Positions 18,494-26,983 of a stretch of 64,000 nucleotides of DNA are shown piece by piece. The notes under the pieces are model-generated. The model made no database searches. It was not told where the DNA came from and saw only the letters and a list, made by a program, of their open reading frames with translations. The position numbers and the translations under genes are program-made. Within the stretch, counting starts at the first letter, position 1; each line of letters opens with the position of its first letter. This DNA is from ZC4RG30 sp964417875 (GTDB lineage: Bacteria; Pseudomonadota; Gammaproteobacteria; Steroidobacterales; Steroidobacteraceae). The DNA lies in assembly GCA_964417875.1 (NCBI GenBank), contig CAYQJU010000002.1, forward strand, positions 1 through 64,000, read 5' to 3'.

Positions 18494-20131
18494 ATGCGCT
18501 TCTACGCCCGGAATGCCGTCCGACAGGCCGAGGGCGCGCCATCGGATCTGGCCTGGCGCGTCATCGGACTGGTCAATATCTACCGTCTGCTGGTCGCAGG
18601 CGGCCTGTTCACCTGCGCGCAGGTGGAGTCGATGCGCGAGATCTTCGCCATCGACCACCCCGGCGCGCTGTCGATCATCAGCGCCACCTATTTCTTTGCC
18701 GGCATCGGCCTGATCGCGTTGCGCCACCTGCCGTTCATGCGCCTGCGACTGCTGGCCTTCACGCATGCGCTGACCGATTCGCTGGCCATCGCGCTGGTGC
18801 TGTGGGCGACCAATGGCGTCGCCGGGGGCCTCGGCATCCTGGTGCTGCTGCCGGTGGGCTCGATGGCATTGCTCACCGGCAACCGCGATGCGCTGTTCAT
18901 GGCCGCGACGGCGACGGTGGCGGTGCTGATCCAGCAGGTGGCCCGCGAGGTCGATCCGGGCATCGAAGGCAGTGATGTCAGCGCCGCGGCGGTGCTGGGC
19001 ATCGTGATCTTCCTGGCCGCACTGCTGGTGCGGCCGCTGGCAAACCGGCTGATCCAGAGCGAGGCACTGGTCCGCAAGCAGGAGCTGGACCTTGCCAACC
19101 TTGCGCAGCTGTCGCAGTACATCGTGCAGCGGCTGCGCGAGAGCATCCTGGTGGTCGATGAAACCGACCGCATCCGCCTGATCAACGAGCCGGCCGCCGG
19201 CATCCTCGGCAACACCAATGCCTGGCCGGATGCGCTGCTGGGTGAATGCTCGCCGCGGCTGCTGTATCTGCTGTCGGGCTGGCGCCAGCATGGCCATGCG
19301 CAGGAAGTGGGCACCTTCACCGCGGCCGATGGCGCGCGGCTGATCCGGCCGCATTTCGCGCACCTGGGATCGGCGCGGCCCGGCCCGGTGCTGATCTTCC
19401 TCGAGGACACCAGCGTGGTGGCCGAGAAGATCCAGCAGTCGAAGCTCGCCGCGCTGGGCCGCCTGTCGGCCAGCATCGCGCACGAGATCCGCACGCCGAT
19501 CGGCGCCATGAGCCATGCCAGCCAGCTGCTGGCCGAGTCCCCCGAGCTGCCCGCCGAGGACCGCCGGCTGACGCAGATCATGCGCGACAATGCCGAGCGC
19601 GTCAGCCACATCGTCGAGAGCGTGCTCGAACTGTCACGCCGCGGCACGCGCCGGCCGCAGCGCATCGACCTTGCCACATGGATCGGCGAGTTCTGGGCCG
19701 AATTCTGCGCCACGCAGCAGGTGGGCACCGATGCCATCCGCATCGCGGTGTCGCCCGAGGAGGGATCCGCACTGCCGGTCAGCGCCGATCCGACGCAGCT
19801 GCACCAGATCATGTGGAACCTGTGCCAGAACGCGATCACGCACGGGCGCCCGCCGGGCGGGGAGCCGGTGGAAATGCGCTACGGCCGCATTGCCAGCACG
19901 GGGCGGCCATTCGTTGAGGTGGCCGACCGCGGCCCCGGCATCGATCCTTCCGACGAAGAGCGGGTGTTCGAGCCGTTCTTCACGCGCGCGGCGCGCGGCA
20001 CCGGCCTCGGGCTGTTCCTGGCACGCGAGCTGGCGCAGTCCAATGGCGCCACGCTGCTGCACGAGGCGCGCGCCGGCGGCGGCAGCCTGTTCCGGCTGGT
20101 TTTCACCGATCCCGGCCGCTGGGAAGAATGA
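18494..20131 (+). CDS. pilS: sensor histidine kinase PilS of the type IV pilus regulatory pair
   Basis: Membrane sensor kinase that with PilR controls pilin transcription through sigma-54. 545 residues from the ATG at 18494 (MRFYARNAVRQ); an ATG at 18470 would add eight residues but lies inside the best promoter candidate. About six transmembrane helices occupy residues 20-190, followed by a PAS-like region, then the HisKA motif SIAHEIRTPIG with phospho-acceptor H330, an N-box (WNLCQNAITHG), and G boxes (DRGPGID, GTGLGLFLAREL). PilR follows after 19 bases. PilS usually measures pilin in the membrane; no pilA is present here. Confidence 0.9.
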   Translation: MRFYARNAVRQAEGAPSDLAWRVIGLVNIYRLLVAGGLFTCAQVESMREIFAIDHPGALSIISATYFFAGIGLIALRHLPFMRLRLLAFTHALTDSLAIALVLWATNGVAGGLGILVLLPVGSMALLTGNRDALFMAATATVAVLIQQVAREVDPGIEGSDVSAAAVLGIVIFLAALLVRPLANRLIQSEALVRKQELDLANLAQLSQYIVQRLRESILVVDETDRIRLINEPAAGILGNTNAWPDALLGECSPRLLYLLSGWRQHGHAQEVGTFTAADGARLIRPHFAHLGSARPGPVLIFLEDTSVVAEKIQQSKLAALGRLSASIAHEIRTPIGAMSHASQLLAESPELPAEDRRLTQIMRDNAERVSHIVESVLELSRRGTRRPQRIDLATWIGEFWAEFCATQQVGTDAIRIAVSPEEGSALPVSADPTQLHQIMWNLCQNAITHGRPPGGEPVEMRYGRIASTGRPFVEVADRGPGIDPSDEERVFEPFFTRAARGTGLGLFLARELAQSNGATLLHEARAGGGSLFRLVFTDPGRWEE

Positions 20132-20150
20132 TTTAACATCCTTGGCGCAC

Positions 20151-21551
20151 ATGGCTGACGCGCGCGTACTGATCGTCGATGACGAACCGGATCTGGTGGA
20201 GCTGGTGGCGCTCACGCTGTCACGCATGGGCCTCACCTCCGGTTCTGCAGGCTCGCTGCGCGAGGCGCAGCAGCAGCTGTCGGACGGCCATTTCGACCTC
20301 GTGCTGTGCGACATGCGGCTGCCCGATGGCGACGGCCTCGACCTGCTCGAATGGCTGCAGGCGCGCAGGCCCGGCCTGCCCTGCGCGGTGATCACCGCGC
20401 ATGGCAATGTCGAGACCGCGGTGCGCGCGCTGAAGCTCGGCGCCTTCGACTTCGTCTCCAAGCCGCTCGATGTGGCGCACCTGCGGCGCATGATCACCAG
20501 CGCGCTGAAACTGTCGGAACGCGGCAGCGATGGCGGCCTCACCTTCCGCGGGCCGCAGCTGCTGGGCGAATCCGCGCCGATGCAGCAGCTGCGCGACATG
20601 ATCGCGCGCGTGGCCCGCTCGCAGGCTCCGGTGCACATCTCCGGGGAGAGCGGCACCGGCAAGGAGCTGGTGGCACGGCTCATCCACCTTTCCGGTGCGC
20701 GCGCCGACGGGCCGTTCGTCGCGGTGAACTGCGGCGCCATTCCCGGCGAGCTGATGGAAAGCGAGCTGTTCGGCCACAAGCGGGGCAGCTTCACCGGCGC
20801 GGTGGCCGACAAGAAGGGCCTGATCCCCAGCGCCAGCGGCGGCACGCTGTTCCTCGACGAGGTCGCCGACCTGCCGCTGCACATGCAGGTGAAGCTGCTG
20901 CGCGTGATCCAGGAGAAGACCGTGCGGCCGGTGGGCGAGACCGCCGAGCAGGAAGTGGACGTGCGCCTGCTGTCTGCCACGCACAAGTCGCTGGCGGAAC
21001 TGGTCGCGCAGGGCGCGTTCCGCGAAGACCTTTACTACCGCATCAACGTGATCGAACTGCGGGTGCCGGCGCTGCGCGAGCGCACCGGCGACATCCCGGT
21101 GCTGGCGCGGCACATCCTGCAGCGCCTGGCGCGGCGTGTCGGCGGCGCGCCAGCCGGGATCACGCCCGAGGCACTGCAGATGCTCGGCGGCCATACCTTC
21201 CCCGGCAATGTGCGCGAACTGGAGAATGTGCTCGAGCGTGCGCTGACGCTGTCGGTGGATGGCCGCATCCGGCCCGAGGAAATCCGGCTGCGCGCAGTGA
21301 CCCGCGCCGATGCCGGCGGGCAGCCGGCGCTCCCCGCGTCGCCCGCCGCCCCCGAAGCCGGCACGGCGCCACCGGCGCAGGCCGCGCCCGTCGCATCAGG
21401 GCCGCTTGAAGATCGCCTCGAGGGCATGGAACGCGAGGCCATCATGCGCGCGCTGGAGCAGACGCGTTACAACAAGACCGCGGCCGCGAGGCTGCTGGGC
21501 GTCACCTTCCGCGCGCTGCGCTACCGCATCAAGAAACTCGGCATCGAATAG
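20151..21551 (+). CDS. pilR: sigma-54-dependent response regulator PilR
   Basis: NtrC-family activator, partner of PilS. 466 residues from the ATG at 20151 (MADARVLIVDDEPD); the frame is open further upstream but that stretch overlaps pilS. The receiver domain has phospho-acceptor D54 (LCDMRLPDG); the central AAA+ domain has Walker A GESGTGKE (about residue 165) and the sigma-54-contacting loop GSFTGA; the C-terminus is a Fis-type helix-turn-helix (YNKTAAARLLGVTFRALRYR). An Ala/Pro-rich linker of about 30 residues precedes the last domain. Expected target is the pilin promoter, elsewhere in the genome. Confidence 0.93.
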   Translation: MADARVLIVDDEPDLVELVALTLSRMGLTSGSAGSLREAQQQLSDGHFDLVLCDMRLPDGDGLDLLEWLQARRPGLPCAVITAHGNVETAVRALKLGAFDFVSKPLDVAHLRRMITSALKLSERGSDGGLTFRGPQLLGESAPMQQLRDMIARVARSQAPVHISGESGTGKELVARLIHLSGARADGPFVAVNCGAIPGELMESELFGHKRGSFTGAVADKKGLIPSASGGTLFLDEVADLPLHMQVKLLRVIQEKTVRPVGETAEQEVDVRLLSATHKSLAELVAQGAFREDLYYRINVIELRVPALRERTGDIPVLARHILQRLARRVGGAPAGITPEALQMLGGHTFPGNVRELENVLERALTLSVDGRIRPEEIRLRAVTRADAGGQPALPASPAAPEAGTAPPAQAAPVASGPLEDRLEGMEREAIMRALEQTRYNKTAAARLLGVTFRALRYRIKKLGIE

Positions 21552-21605
21552 CCGCGCCGGGCCGCCAGCCACGGCCGCTGGCAGCAATCCGGCTTTCTCG
21601 CCAGC

Positions 21606-21643
21606 AAGAAAAAGGGCCCGGGCAGCTCGCACCGCCCGGGCCC
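21606..21643 (-). terminator. intrinsic terminator of the third receptor gene, possibly also stopping pilR transcripts
   Basis: Perfect 10-bp stem GGGCCCGGGC / GCCCGGGCCC (21614-21623 with 21634-21643). On the minus strand it runs into TTTTTCTT (21613-21606), a good U-tract for the receptor gene; on the plus strand only GTTT follows. Confidence 0.8.
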
Positions 21644-21665
21644 GTTTCAGCGCATCGTCACCGCA

Positions 21666-24600
21666 TCAGAACCGCACACGCACTCCCATGCGATAGCTGC
21701 GGCCATAGATGTCGTGGAACTGCGGGCTGGCGCCCGACAGGTAACCACCGCTGTACGGCGGGTCCTTGTCGAACAGGTTGTTCACCGAACCGAACACCTG
21801 GAACTGCCGCGTGCCCTGCACCCGCACGTCATAGGACCCGTTCAGCGCGAAGTTCAGGTAGGCCGGCACCGAGTTGTCGTCGATGCTGCCCCACAGGTAG
21901 CGGCCTTCCTCGTCCTGGAAGTAAGGCTCGCCCGCGCTGTCGCTGTAGTACACCTTGTCGATCTTCGCGCCGCCCACATAGCGGGCGGACAGCGACACCG
22001 TCATCGGACCCTTCAGGTAGCTGGTGATGACATTGCCCGACCACTTCGGCGTCGGCTGGATGCCCGGCACCCATCCCAAGCCCGAACCCAGCTGGCCGAC
22101 GAAGTCCACCGGCACGCGCTCGATGCCCAGCGCACTGGCCAGACCTTCGGCCAGCAGCCCGGAAGCCTCCAGCGCCCGGTTGGCACGCACCGTCAGCGAC
22201 ACCGAACCCGGCAGGCTGTCCATCACCTGGTTCAGCGGGAAGATGTAATCCCACGCGAGGTCCAGGCCACGGGTGCGGAACGGCTCGCCGTTCTCGAACG
22301 AGTTGTCGTAGGAGACGATGTTGCTGTACTGGGCGAACGGCGTACCCACCAGTTCCGGCACCGGCTCACCGAAGTGCAGGCGCTGGCAGAACGGGTTTGC
22401 CGGGTCGAACAGGCCGTTCACCGCCGGCTCGATCAGCACGTCGTTGTCGTCGAACACCGGATCCTGGTTGCCGCTTGCGGCCCAGCAGGCCTGGATCGGC
22501 GAGCCGAAAGACTGCGTCAGGCCGTCCTTCACCTTGATGTCGTAGTAGTCCACCGACATGCGCATGCCCTGCGCCCAGCCGCCCGGCGACAGCACGAAAC
22601 CGAGGGTCAGCGTATCGCTGGTCTCCGGCGAGATCGCGGCATTGCCGATGGTGTTGGAGGTCAGGCGGTCGGTGCGCTCGGCTGTCGACAGCGGGTTGTA
22701 CTCGCGCCAGTAGTTGGTGGCCGTGCTCGAATCCGGCGTGCCCTGCTGGTTGTAGAACAGCTCCCGATAGCCCGCGGCGCGCAGGTCGCGCGAGCGGGTC
22801 AGGCGCAGGCGCGCCCAGTCGAAGGGCTCGAACACCGTCGAGAACTTCCAGTTGGTGATGTCCTGCGTCGCCGAATCACCCGAGGTGCCGGCACCACCCT
22901 TGTTGCGATAGCGTGCATGACGGACCGCACCGTTGACGGACCAGAGGTTCACCCCTTCCAGGCCGCTGATCAGCGGCATGTTCAGCTCGAGGTATTCCTC
23001 GGTGACCTCGGTGGTGCCGCCGAATGCATCGGCCCACGGGAACGGGAAATCCGCCCGCTCATAGGCCGAGCCGCTTGAACCGGCGTTGTCCACCTTGTCC
23101 TTGCGGTATTCCACGCCCACCGCTGCCGTCAGCGGACCGGCCCAGCCCTGCCACAGCGTGCCTGAGGTGTTCAGCGCCACCACATGCAGCTGGTTCTCGC
23201 CGCTGGAACCCAGCGTGCGGAAGGCATAGTCCAGCGCCTCGGTCGAGGCAGTGCCATCACCGAAGATGTTCAGCGGCTGGCAGCCGGCGGCCAGTGCGGC
23301 CATTGCCGCCGGATCGCTGAGCAGCTCGCCGCTGGCATCGCGCACCGGCGCGCCATCGCGGGTCACGCGGCACACCGGCTGGCCCAGCGTGGGCGAACCC
23401 GGACGGTCGTCGATCACCGCATCCATCGCGAAGGTGTAGCGATAGTTGGTCATCGCGTTGTACTGCCGCGACTGGCTCTCGGTCCTGCCGAACTGGTAGT
23501 AGGCATCCCAGCGCCAGTCATTGCCGATGCGGCCCTTGATGCCCATCACGCCGCGCAGCGTCTCGCTCTGCTGCTCGGTGCGCTGCTGGATCTGCGGGTT
23601 CCACGCCTTGTAGACACCGGCGTGGCCCAGGCAGGGATTCTGGCCATACAGCAGCTGCGCGGCGCCGTTGCCGGTGCCCGGCGCGTTGCCCGAATTCGAC
23701 GAGCCCGGGTTGCGGGTCGTGGCCGCGGCCATCAGCGCCTCCAGCGCTTGCGGATCCAGATTGGCCAGATACGCATAGGAATCACCACCCACCTCGCCGC
23801 CGGGCCCCACCGAGGGATCGAGGGCCGGCAGGTTGATCTCGGGAATGTCCGAGGTGAAGTCCTGCGTGAAGGTGAACGAGAAGGTCGCCGGGTCGTAAGC
23901 GGCGATCGGCGGCGCATGGGCCGGCCAGTCGAAGCCGGCGGTGGTGAAGAACGGATCGGCAAAGATCGACACCGGCGTGCCGGCCGGATAGAAGGTTCCG
24001 GACTGCGCCGCCACCGTGGTCGCCGCCGTGCCGGGCTGGTCGAAGCGTACGCAGGCGCCCAGCTGGGTCGGGAACTGCACGTTCACGCCATCGGTGCGCG
24101 CGAAGCTCGCCTCCAGGTAACCGGTGGTGTTCTCGTTGAAGTCGAACTCGAAGTGCGAGAACGCGGTCTTGCGCTCGCTGGCTGGGGTCAGCGTGGTGCC
24201 GGAGGTGGCCAGCGGGCCATCCCCATCCACCACTGCACTGCCCGGGTTCGCGCCGCCGCGGAAGCCGAAGTCATACGACTCGACGCCGGTGCCGTCCGGC
24301 GTGAAGCGCAAGCCGCTGAGGTTGTTCACGTTCTGCGAGATGATCGCGCCATTGGGCGTGAACTGGCTGTAGCGGCGGTTGCGCACCTGGAAGCGCGAGG
24401 GCATGCCCTCGTAACCCACCAGCGGGGTGAACGCTGCACCGGGCGCGAGGAAGGCGTTGTCGGAGTTCTCCAGGAGGCCGCGGGCCTCGCCGCACCAGTC
24501 GCGCGCCGCGGCGCAGTTGCGGATGGCGTTCTGGTCCTGCCACTCGGCACCGAAGAGGATGTGGCCGCGGCCCTCGAACAGCGACGTGCCGCCCGACAGC

Positions 24601-25253
24601 GCGATGTGCTTGTTGCCACCATCGCCCGCTTCGTGCACGCCATAGTCCATGTCGAGGTTGATGCCCTGCATGCGGTTGTTCAGCACCAGGTTCACCACGC
24701 CGGCCATCGCGCCGGAGCCATAGGCCGCCGAGGCGCCGCCGGTCACCACGTCCATGCGCTGCAGCAGGTTCGACGGGATGATGTTCAGGTCGACCACATC
24801 GGCCTGGTTCGAGGTGGACACCACGCGGCGTCCATCGATCATGGTCAGGGTGCGCGAGCCGAACGCCGGGTCGAGGCCGCGCAGGTTGGCAATGGTCTGG
24901 CCAATGAAGAAGGAGCTCTGCAGTCCGGTCAGGTTGCCGGACATGCCGGGCTGGTACTGCGAGATGTTCTGCGGCACGAGGCTGGTGATCGCATCGGCCA
25001 CATTGACCATGCCGAGCCGGCGCAGGTCTTCGCCGGTCACGGTGGTCACCGGATTCGGCGCCACATAATTGCCCGGCACCTGGATGCGGCTGCCGGTGAC
25101 CTGGACTTCCTCCAGCTCGACGATGTCATCGCCGGCCGGTAGTTCAAGCTCCGCGGCCATGGCCGCCCCACTGAATCCCAACCACGCGGCGCTGCCAAGC
25201 ACAGCCGCCACCGATGCGCGCACGGGCAGCGCGCCCTCTCTGGATTTCGACAC
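21666..25253 (-). CDS. TonB-dependent outer-membrane receptor (substrate unknown)
   Basis: 1195 residues from a GTG at 25253, chosen because a GGGGG Shine-Dalgarno lies 6-10 bases upstream and a signal peptide follows (hydrophobic segment ending AAMAAE). An ATG at 25307 would add 18 residues without a visible ribosome site. The plug starts at LEEVQVTGSRI and includes IDGRRVVST and TGGASAAYGSGAM; large extracellular loops carry paired cysteines (NCAAARDWC). It ends RMGVRVRF with the C-terminal phenylalanine. No STN domain and no sigma/anti-sigma neighbour. It lies directly downstream of tRNA-Gln, where related genomes commonly carry prs and rplY. Confidence 0.92.
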   Translation of the reverse strand: MSKSREGALPVRASVAAVLGSAAWLGFSGAAMAAELELPAGDDIVELEEVQVTGSRIQVPGNYVAPNPVTTVTGEDLRRLGMVNVADAITSLVPQNISQYQPGMSGNLTGLQSSFFIGQTIANLRGLDPAFGSRTLTMIDGRRVVSTSNQADVVDLNIIPSNLLQRMDVVTGGASAAYGSGAMAGVVNLVLNNRMQGINLDMDYGVHEAGDGGNKHIALSGGTSLFEGRGHILFGAEWQDQNAIRNCAAARDWCGEARGLLENSDNAFLAPGAAFTPLVGYEGMPSRFQVRNRRYSQFTPNGAIISQNVNNLSGLRFTPDGTGVESYDFGFRGGANPGSAVVDGDGPLATSGTTLTPASERKTAFSHFEFDFNENTTGYLEASFARTDGVNVQFPTQLGACVRFDQPGTAATTVAAQSGTFYPAGTPVSIFADPFFTTAGFDWPAHAPPIAAYDPATFSFTFTQDFTSDIPEINLPALDPSVGPGGEVGGDSYAYLANLDPQALEALMAAATTRNPGSSNSGNAPGTGNGAAQLLYGQNPCLGHAGVYKAWNPQIQQRTEQQSETLRGVMGIKGRIGNDWRWDAYYQFGRTESQSRQYNAMTNYRYTFAMDAVIDDRPGSPTLGQPVCRVTRDGAPVRDASGELLSDPAAMAALAAGCQPLNIFGDGTASTEALDYAFRTLGSSGENQLHVVALNTSGTLWQGWAGPLTAAVGVEYRKDKVDNAGSSGSAYERADFPFPWADAFGGTTEVTEEYLELNMPLISGLEGVNLWSVNGAVRHARYRNKGGAGTSGDSATQDITNWKFSTVFEPFDWARLRLTRSRDLRAAGYRELFYNQQGTPDSSTATNYWREYNPLSTAERTDRLTSNTIGNAAISPETSDTLTLGFVLSPGGWAQGMRMSVDYYDIKVKDGLTQSFGSPIQACWAASGNQDPVFDDNDVLIEPAVNGLFDPANPFCQRLHFGEPVPELVGTPFAQYSNIVSYDNSFENGEPFRTRGLDLAWDYIFPLNQVMDSLPGSVSLTVRANRALEASGLLAEGLASALGIERVPVDFVGQLGSGLGWVPGIQPTPKWSGNVITSYLKGPMTVSLSARYVGGAKIDKVYYSDSAGEPYFQDEEGRYLWGSIDDNSVPAYLNFALNGSYDVRVQGTRQFQVFGSVNNLFDKDPPYSGGYLSGASPQFHDIYGRSYRMGVRVRF

Positions 25254-25328
25254 TGGAACCCCCGAAAGAAATGGATGTCTAGCCACAACCCATAACACGT
25301 CGTGCATTGGCTATGAGTTATCGGTGGG

Positions 25329-25357
25329 AGTATCACTAATAGTTCCAGCCCTGCCAA
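25329..25357 (-). promoter_or_regulatory. candidate promoter of the third receptor gene
   Basis: On the minus strand TTGGCA (25357-25352) and GATACT (25334-25329) with a 17-base spacer; five and four of six consensus matches. Predicted start near 25322, leaving a leader of about 69 bases before the GTG. Confidence 0.4.
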
Positions 25358-25378
25358 CATCTGGCGTGGCAGTTTTTT
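25351..25378 (+). terminator. orphan plus-strand intrinsic terminator opposite the receptor promoter
   Basis: Stem CTGCCA / TGGCAG (25351-25356 with 25367-25372) with a shorter alternative stem inside, followed at once by six T residues. No plus-strand gene lies upstream: that DNA is the antisense of the receptor and its leader. It may block antisense transcription or end a small transcript. Confidence 0.45.
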
Positions 25379-25420
25379 GAGCAGATTTGGCCGGATATCG
25401 AAGTGCCGGGCTTATCGGGC

Positions 25421-25495
25421 TGGTTGGGGTGGAAGGATTCGAACCTCCGAATGGCGGGATCAAAACCCGCTGCCTTACCACTTGGCGACACCCCA
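25421..25495 (-). tRNA. tRNA-Gln (anticodon UUG), CCA encoded
   Basis: 75 bases including a genomically encoded CCA. Acceptor stem TGGGGTG / CACCCCA, D stem GCC / GGC, anticodon stem GCGGG / CCCGC with loop TTTTGAT (anticodon TTG), and T arm with the standard TTCGAAT loop; all stems pair, with one G-T in the T stem. It starts six bases after the ispE stop, so it is probably processed from the lolB-ispE transcript. No clear terminator follows it. Confidence 0.97.
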
Positions 25496-25501
25496 ATGAT
25501 G

Positions 25502-26317
25502 TCAGTGCTGCAGACCCTGCACGATGAAGGTGCGCCAGCGGGCCGGCAGTCCGCGGGCCGCGGCTTCGGCCGCCACGCGCGTGTCGAACGCAGCAAATAC
25601 GCAGGCGCCGGTGCCGGTCAGTCGCGCGCCGTGGGGCGAGAGCCGGTCGAGCGCCTCGGCCACGGCCGGATGACGCTCGCGCACCACCCTCTCGCAGTCG
25701 TTGCGACCGCCATCCGGCGGCAGGGAGCGCATGGTGAGTGGCGGCGTGTCACGGGTCAAGTGTGGGTCGGTGAACACCTCGCGCGTCGACACGGCCACCC
25801 CGGGATGCACGATCAGGAACCAGCGCGGTGGCAGCCTCACCGGCGTCAGCTGCTCGCCCCGCCCGCTGGCAAAGGCATTGCGGCCATGGACGAACACCGG
25901 CACATCCGACCCCAGTTCCAGGGCCAGCGCGGCCAGCCGTGCCACCGGCCAGTCGAGCTTCCACAGTGCATTCAATGCAGTGAGCACGGTGGCCGCATCG
26001 GAACTGCCACCGCCCAGTCCGCCGCCGGCGGGAATGCGCTTGGTCACGTGGATGCTGGCGCCCTGGCGCACCGCGCCTGCCTGCTGCAGCAGCCGCGCGG
26101 CGCGCACCGTCAGGTCCTCCTCGTCGGACAGCGCCTTCAGCAGCGGATCATCCGGCGGCGGGTCGCGCACGATGGCGCCATCCTCGCGCACGGCGATGTC
26201 GATCAGGTCGTGCAGGCCCACCAGCTGGAACACGGTTTCCAGGTCATGGAAGCCATCGGCGCGGCGGCCGATGATGTGCAGGAACAGGTTGAGCTTGGCG
26301 GGCGCGCGGTAGCGCAT
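25502..26317 (-). CDS. ispE: 4-diphosphocytidyl-2-C-methyl-D-erythritol kinase
   Basis: GHMP-family kinase of the non-mevalonate isoprenoid pathway, phosphorylating CDP-methylerythritol. 271 residues from the ATG at 26317 (MRYRAPAKLNLFLHI), which fits the family start; a GTG at 26362 would add 15 residues and overlap lolB. Key motifs: the N-terminal PAKLNLFL, the ATP-binding IPAGGGLGGGSSDAA (about residues 91-105) and C-terminal ARLTGTGACVFAAF. The order lolB-ispE-tRNA-Gln is the common gammaproteobacterial arrangement; the prs-rplY-pth genes that often follow are absent here. Confidence 0.95.
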   Translation of the reverse strand: MRYRAPAKLNLFLHIIGRRADGFHDLETVFQLVGLHDLIDIAVREDGAIVRDPPPDDPLLKALSDEEDLTVRAARLLQQAGAVRQGASIHVTKRIPAGGGLGGGSSDAATVLTALNALWKLDWPVARLAALALELGSDVPVFVHGRNAFASGRGEQLTPVRLPPRWFLIVHPGVAVSTREVFTDPHLTRDTPPLTMRSLPPDGGRNDCERVVRERHPAVAEALDRLSPHGARLTGTGACVFAAFDTRVAAEAAARGLPARWRTFIVQGLQH

Positions 26318-26349
26318 TGCAATGGCGGCAGTAAGATCGCGGCCGGATG

Positions 26350-26952
26350 CTACAGCTTCCACCGCGCCACGAGCACACGCAGCGTCAGCGCATCGCGGCG
26401 GATGGTGATGCGGCCAGGCAGCGCCACGCCACCGCCGTCGGCCGCCACGGCCACCCAGCGGTCGTACTGGATGTTCCAGCCGCGCTGGGTGAGTTCCTCG
26501 AGTCTTCCATCTTGTGAATCGCGGTGCAGGCTGGGCGCCTCACCCGGTGCCGCGAGGGCCAGCATCCAGTAACGCAGCGCGTCGAAGGGTGGGGAGAGCC
26601 CGAGCTGCTGCTCCAGCAGTGCCTCGGCTTCGGCGTCCTGGTAGACCTCGCCGCCGCTGGAGAGCCGCAACTGCTGCGGACTCCAGTCCACCGTGATGGC
26701 ACCGGCACCGAACGGACCGGCCATGCGGATGCGTGCATGCGGACCCTGTTGCACCCAGTCGAGGTTGGCGATTTCGCGGCGCTCGCCGGCGGTGACGCTG
26801 ACGCGTCCCTCGGCCTCGAATTGCGGCAGCTCAAGCAGCAGCGCCTGCTGGGCTTCGGGCGGCAGCAGGGTTCGCGGCGCGCGCGGCGTGGCGCAGGCGG
26901 CAAGCCATATTGCCGGCAGGGCCAGCACGATCAGGCGCAGCCATGCCGGCAT
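26350..26952 (-). CDS. lolB: outer-membrane lipoprotein receptor LolB
   Basis: LolB accepts lipoproteins from periplasmic LolA and inserts them into the outer membrane. 200 residues from the ATG at 26952 (MPAWLRLIVLAL), which gives a lipoprotein signal with lipobox LAAC; an upstream ATG at 27000 overlaps the preceding TPR gene and adds a charged leader. The mature part matches the LolA/LolB half-barrel: FEAEGRVSVTAG, IRMAGPFGAGAITVDW and a C-terminal RITIRRDALTLRVLVARWKL. Sequence identity in this family is low, so the call leans also on its place directly upstream of ispE. Confidence 0.9.
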   Translation of the reverse strand: MPAWLRLIVLALPAIWLAACATPRAPRTLLPPEAQQALLLELPQFEAEGRVSVTAGERREIANLDWVQQGPHARIRMAGPFGAGAITVDWSPQQLRLSSGGEVYQDAEAEALLEQQLGLSPPFDALRYWMLALAAPGEAPSLHRDSQDGRLEELTQRGWNIQYDRWVAVAADGGGVALPGRITIRRDALTLRVLVARWKL

Positions 26953-26983
26953 GCCGCTGCCGCCGGGCACGCTGCGGCGGCGT

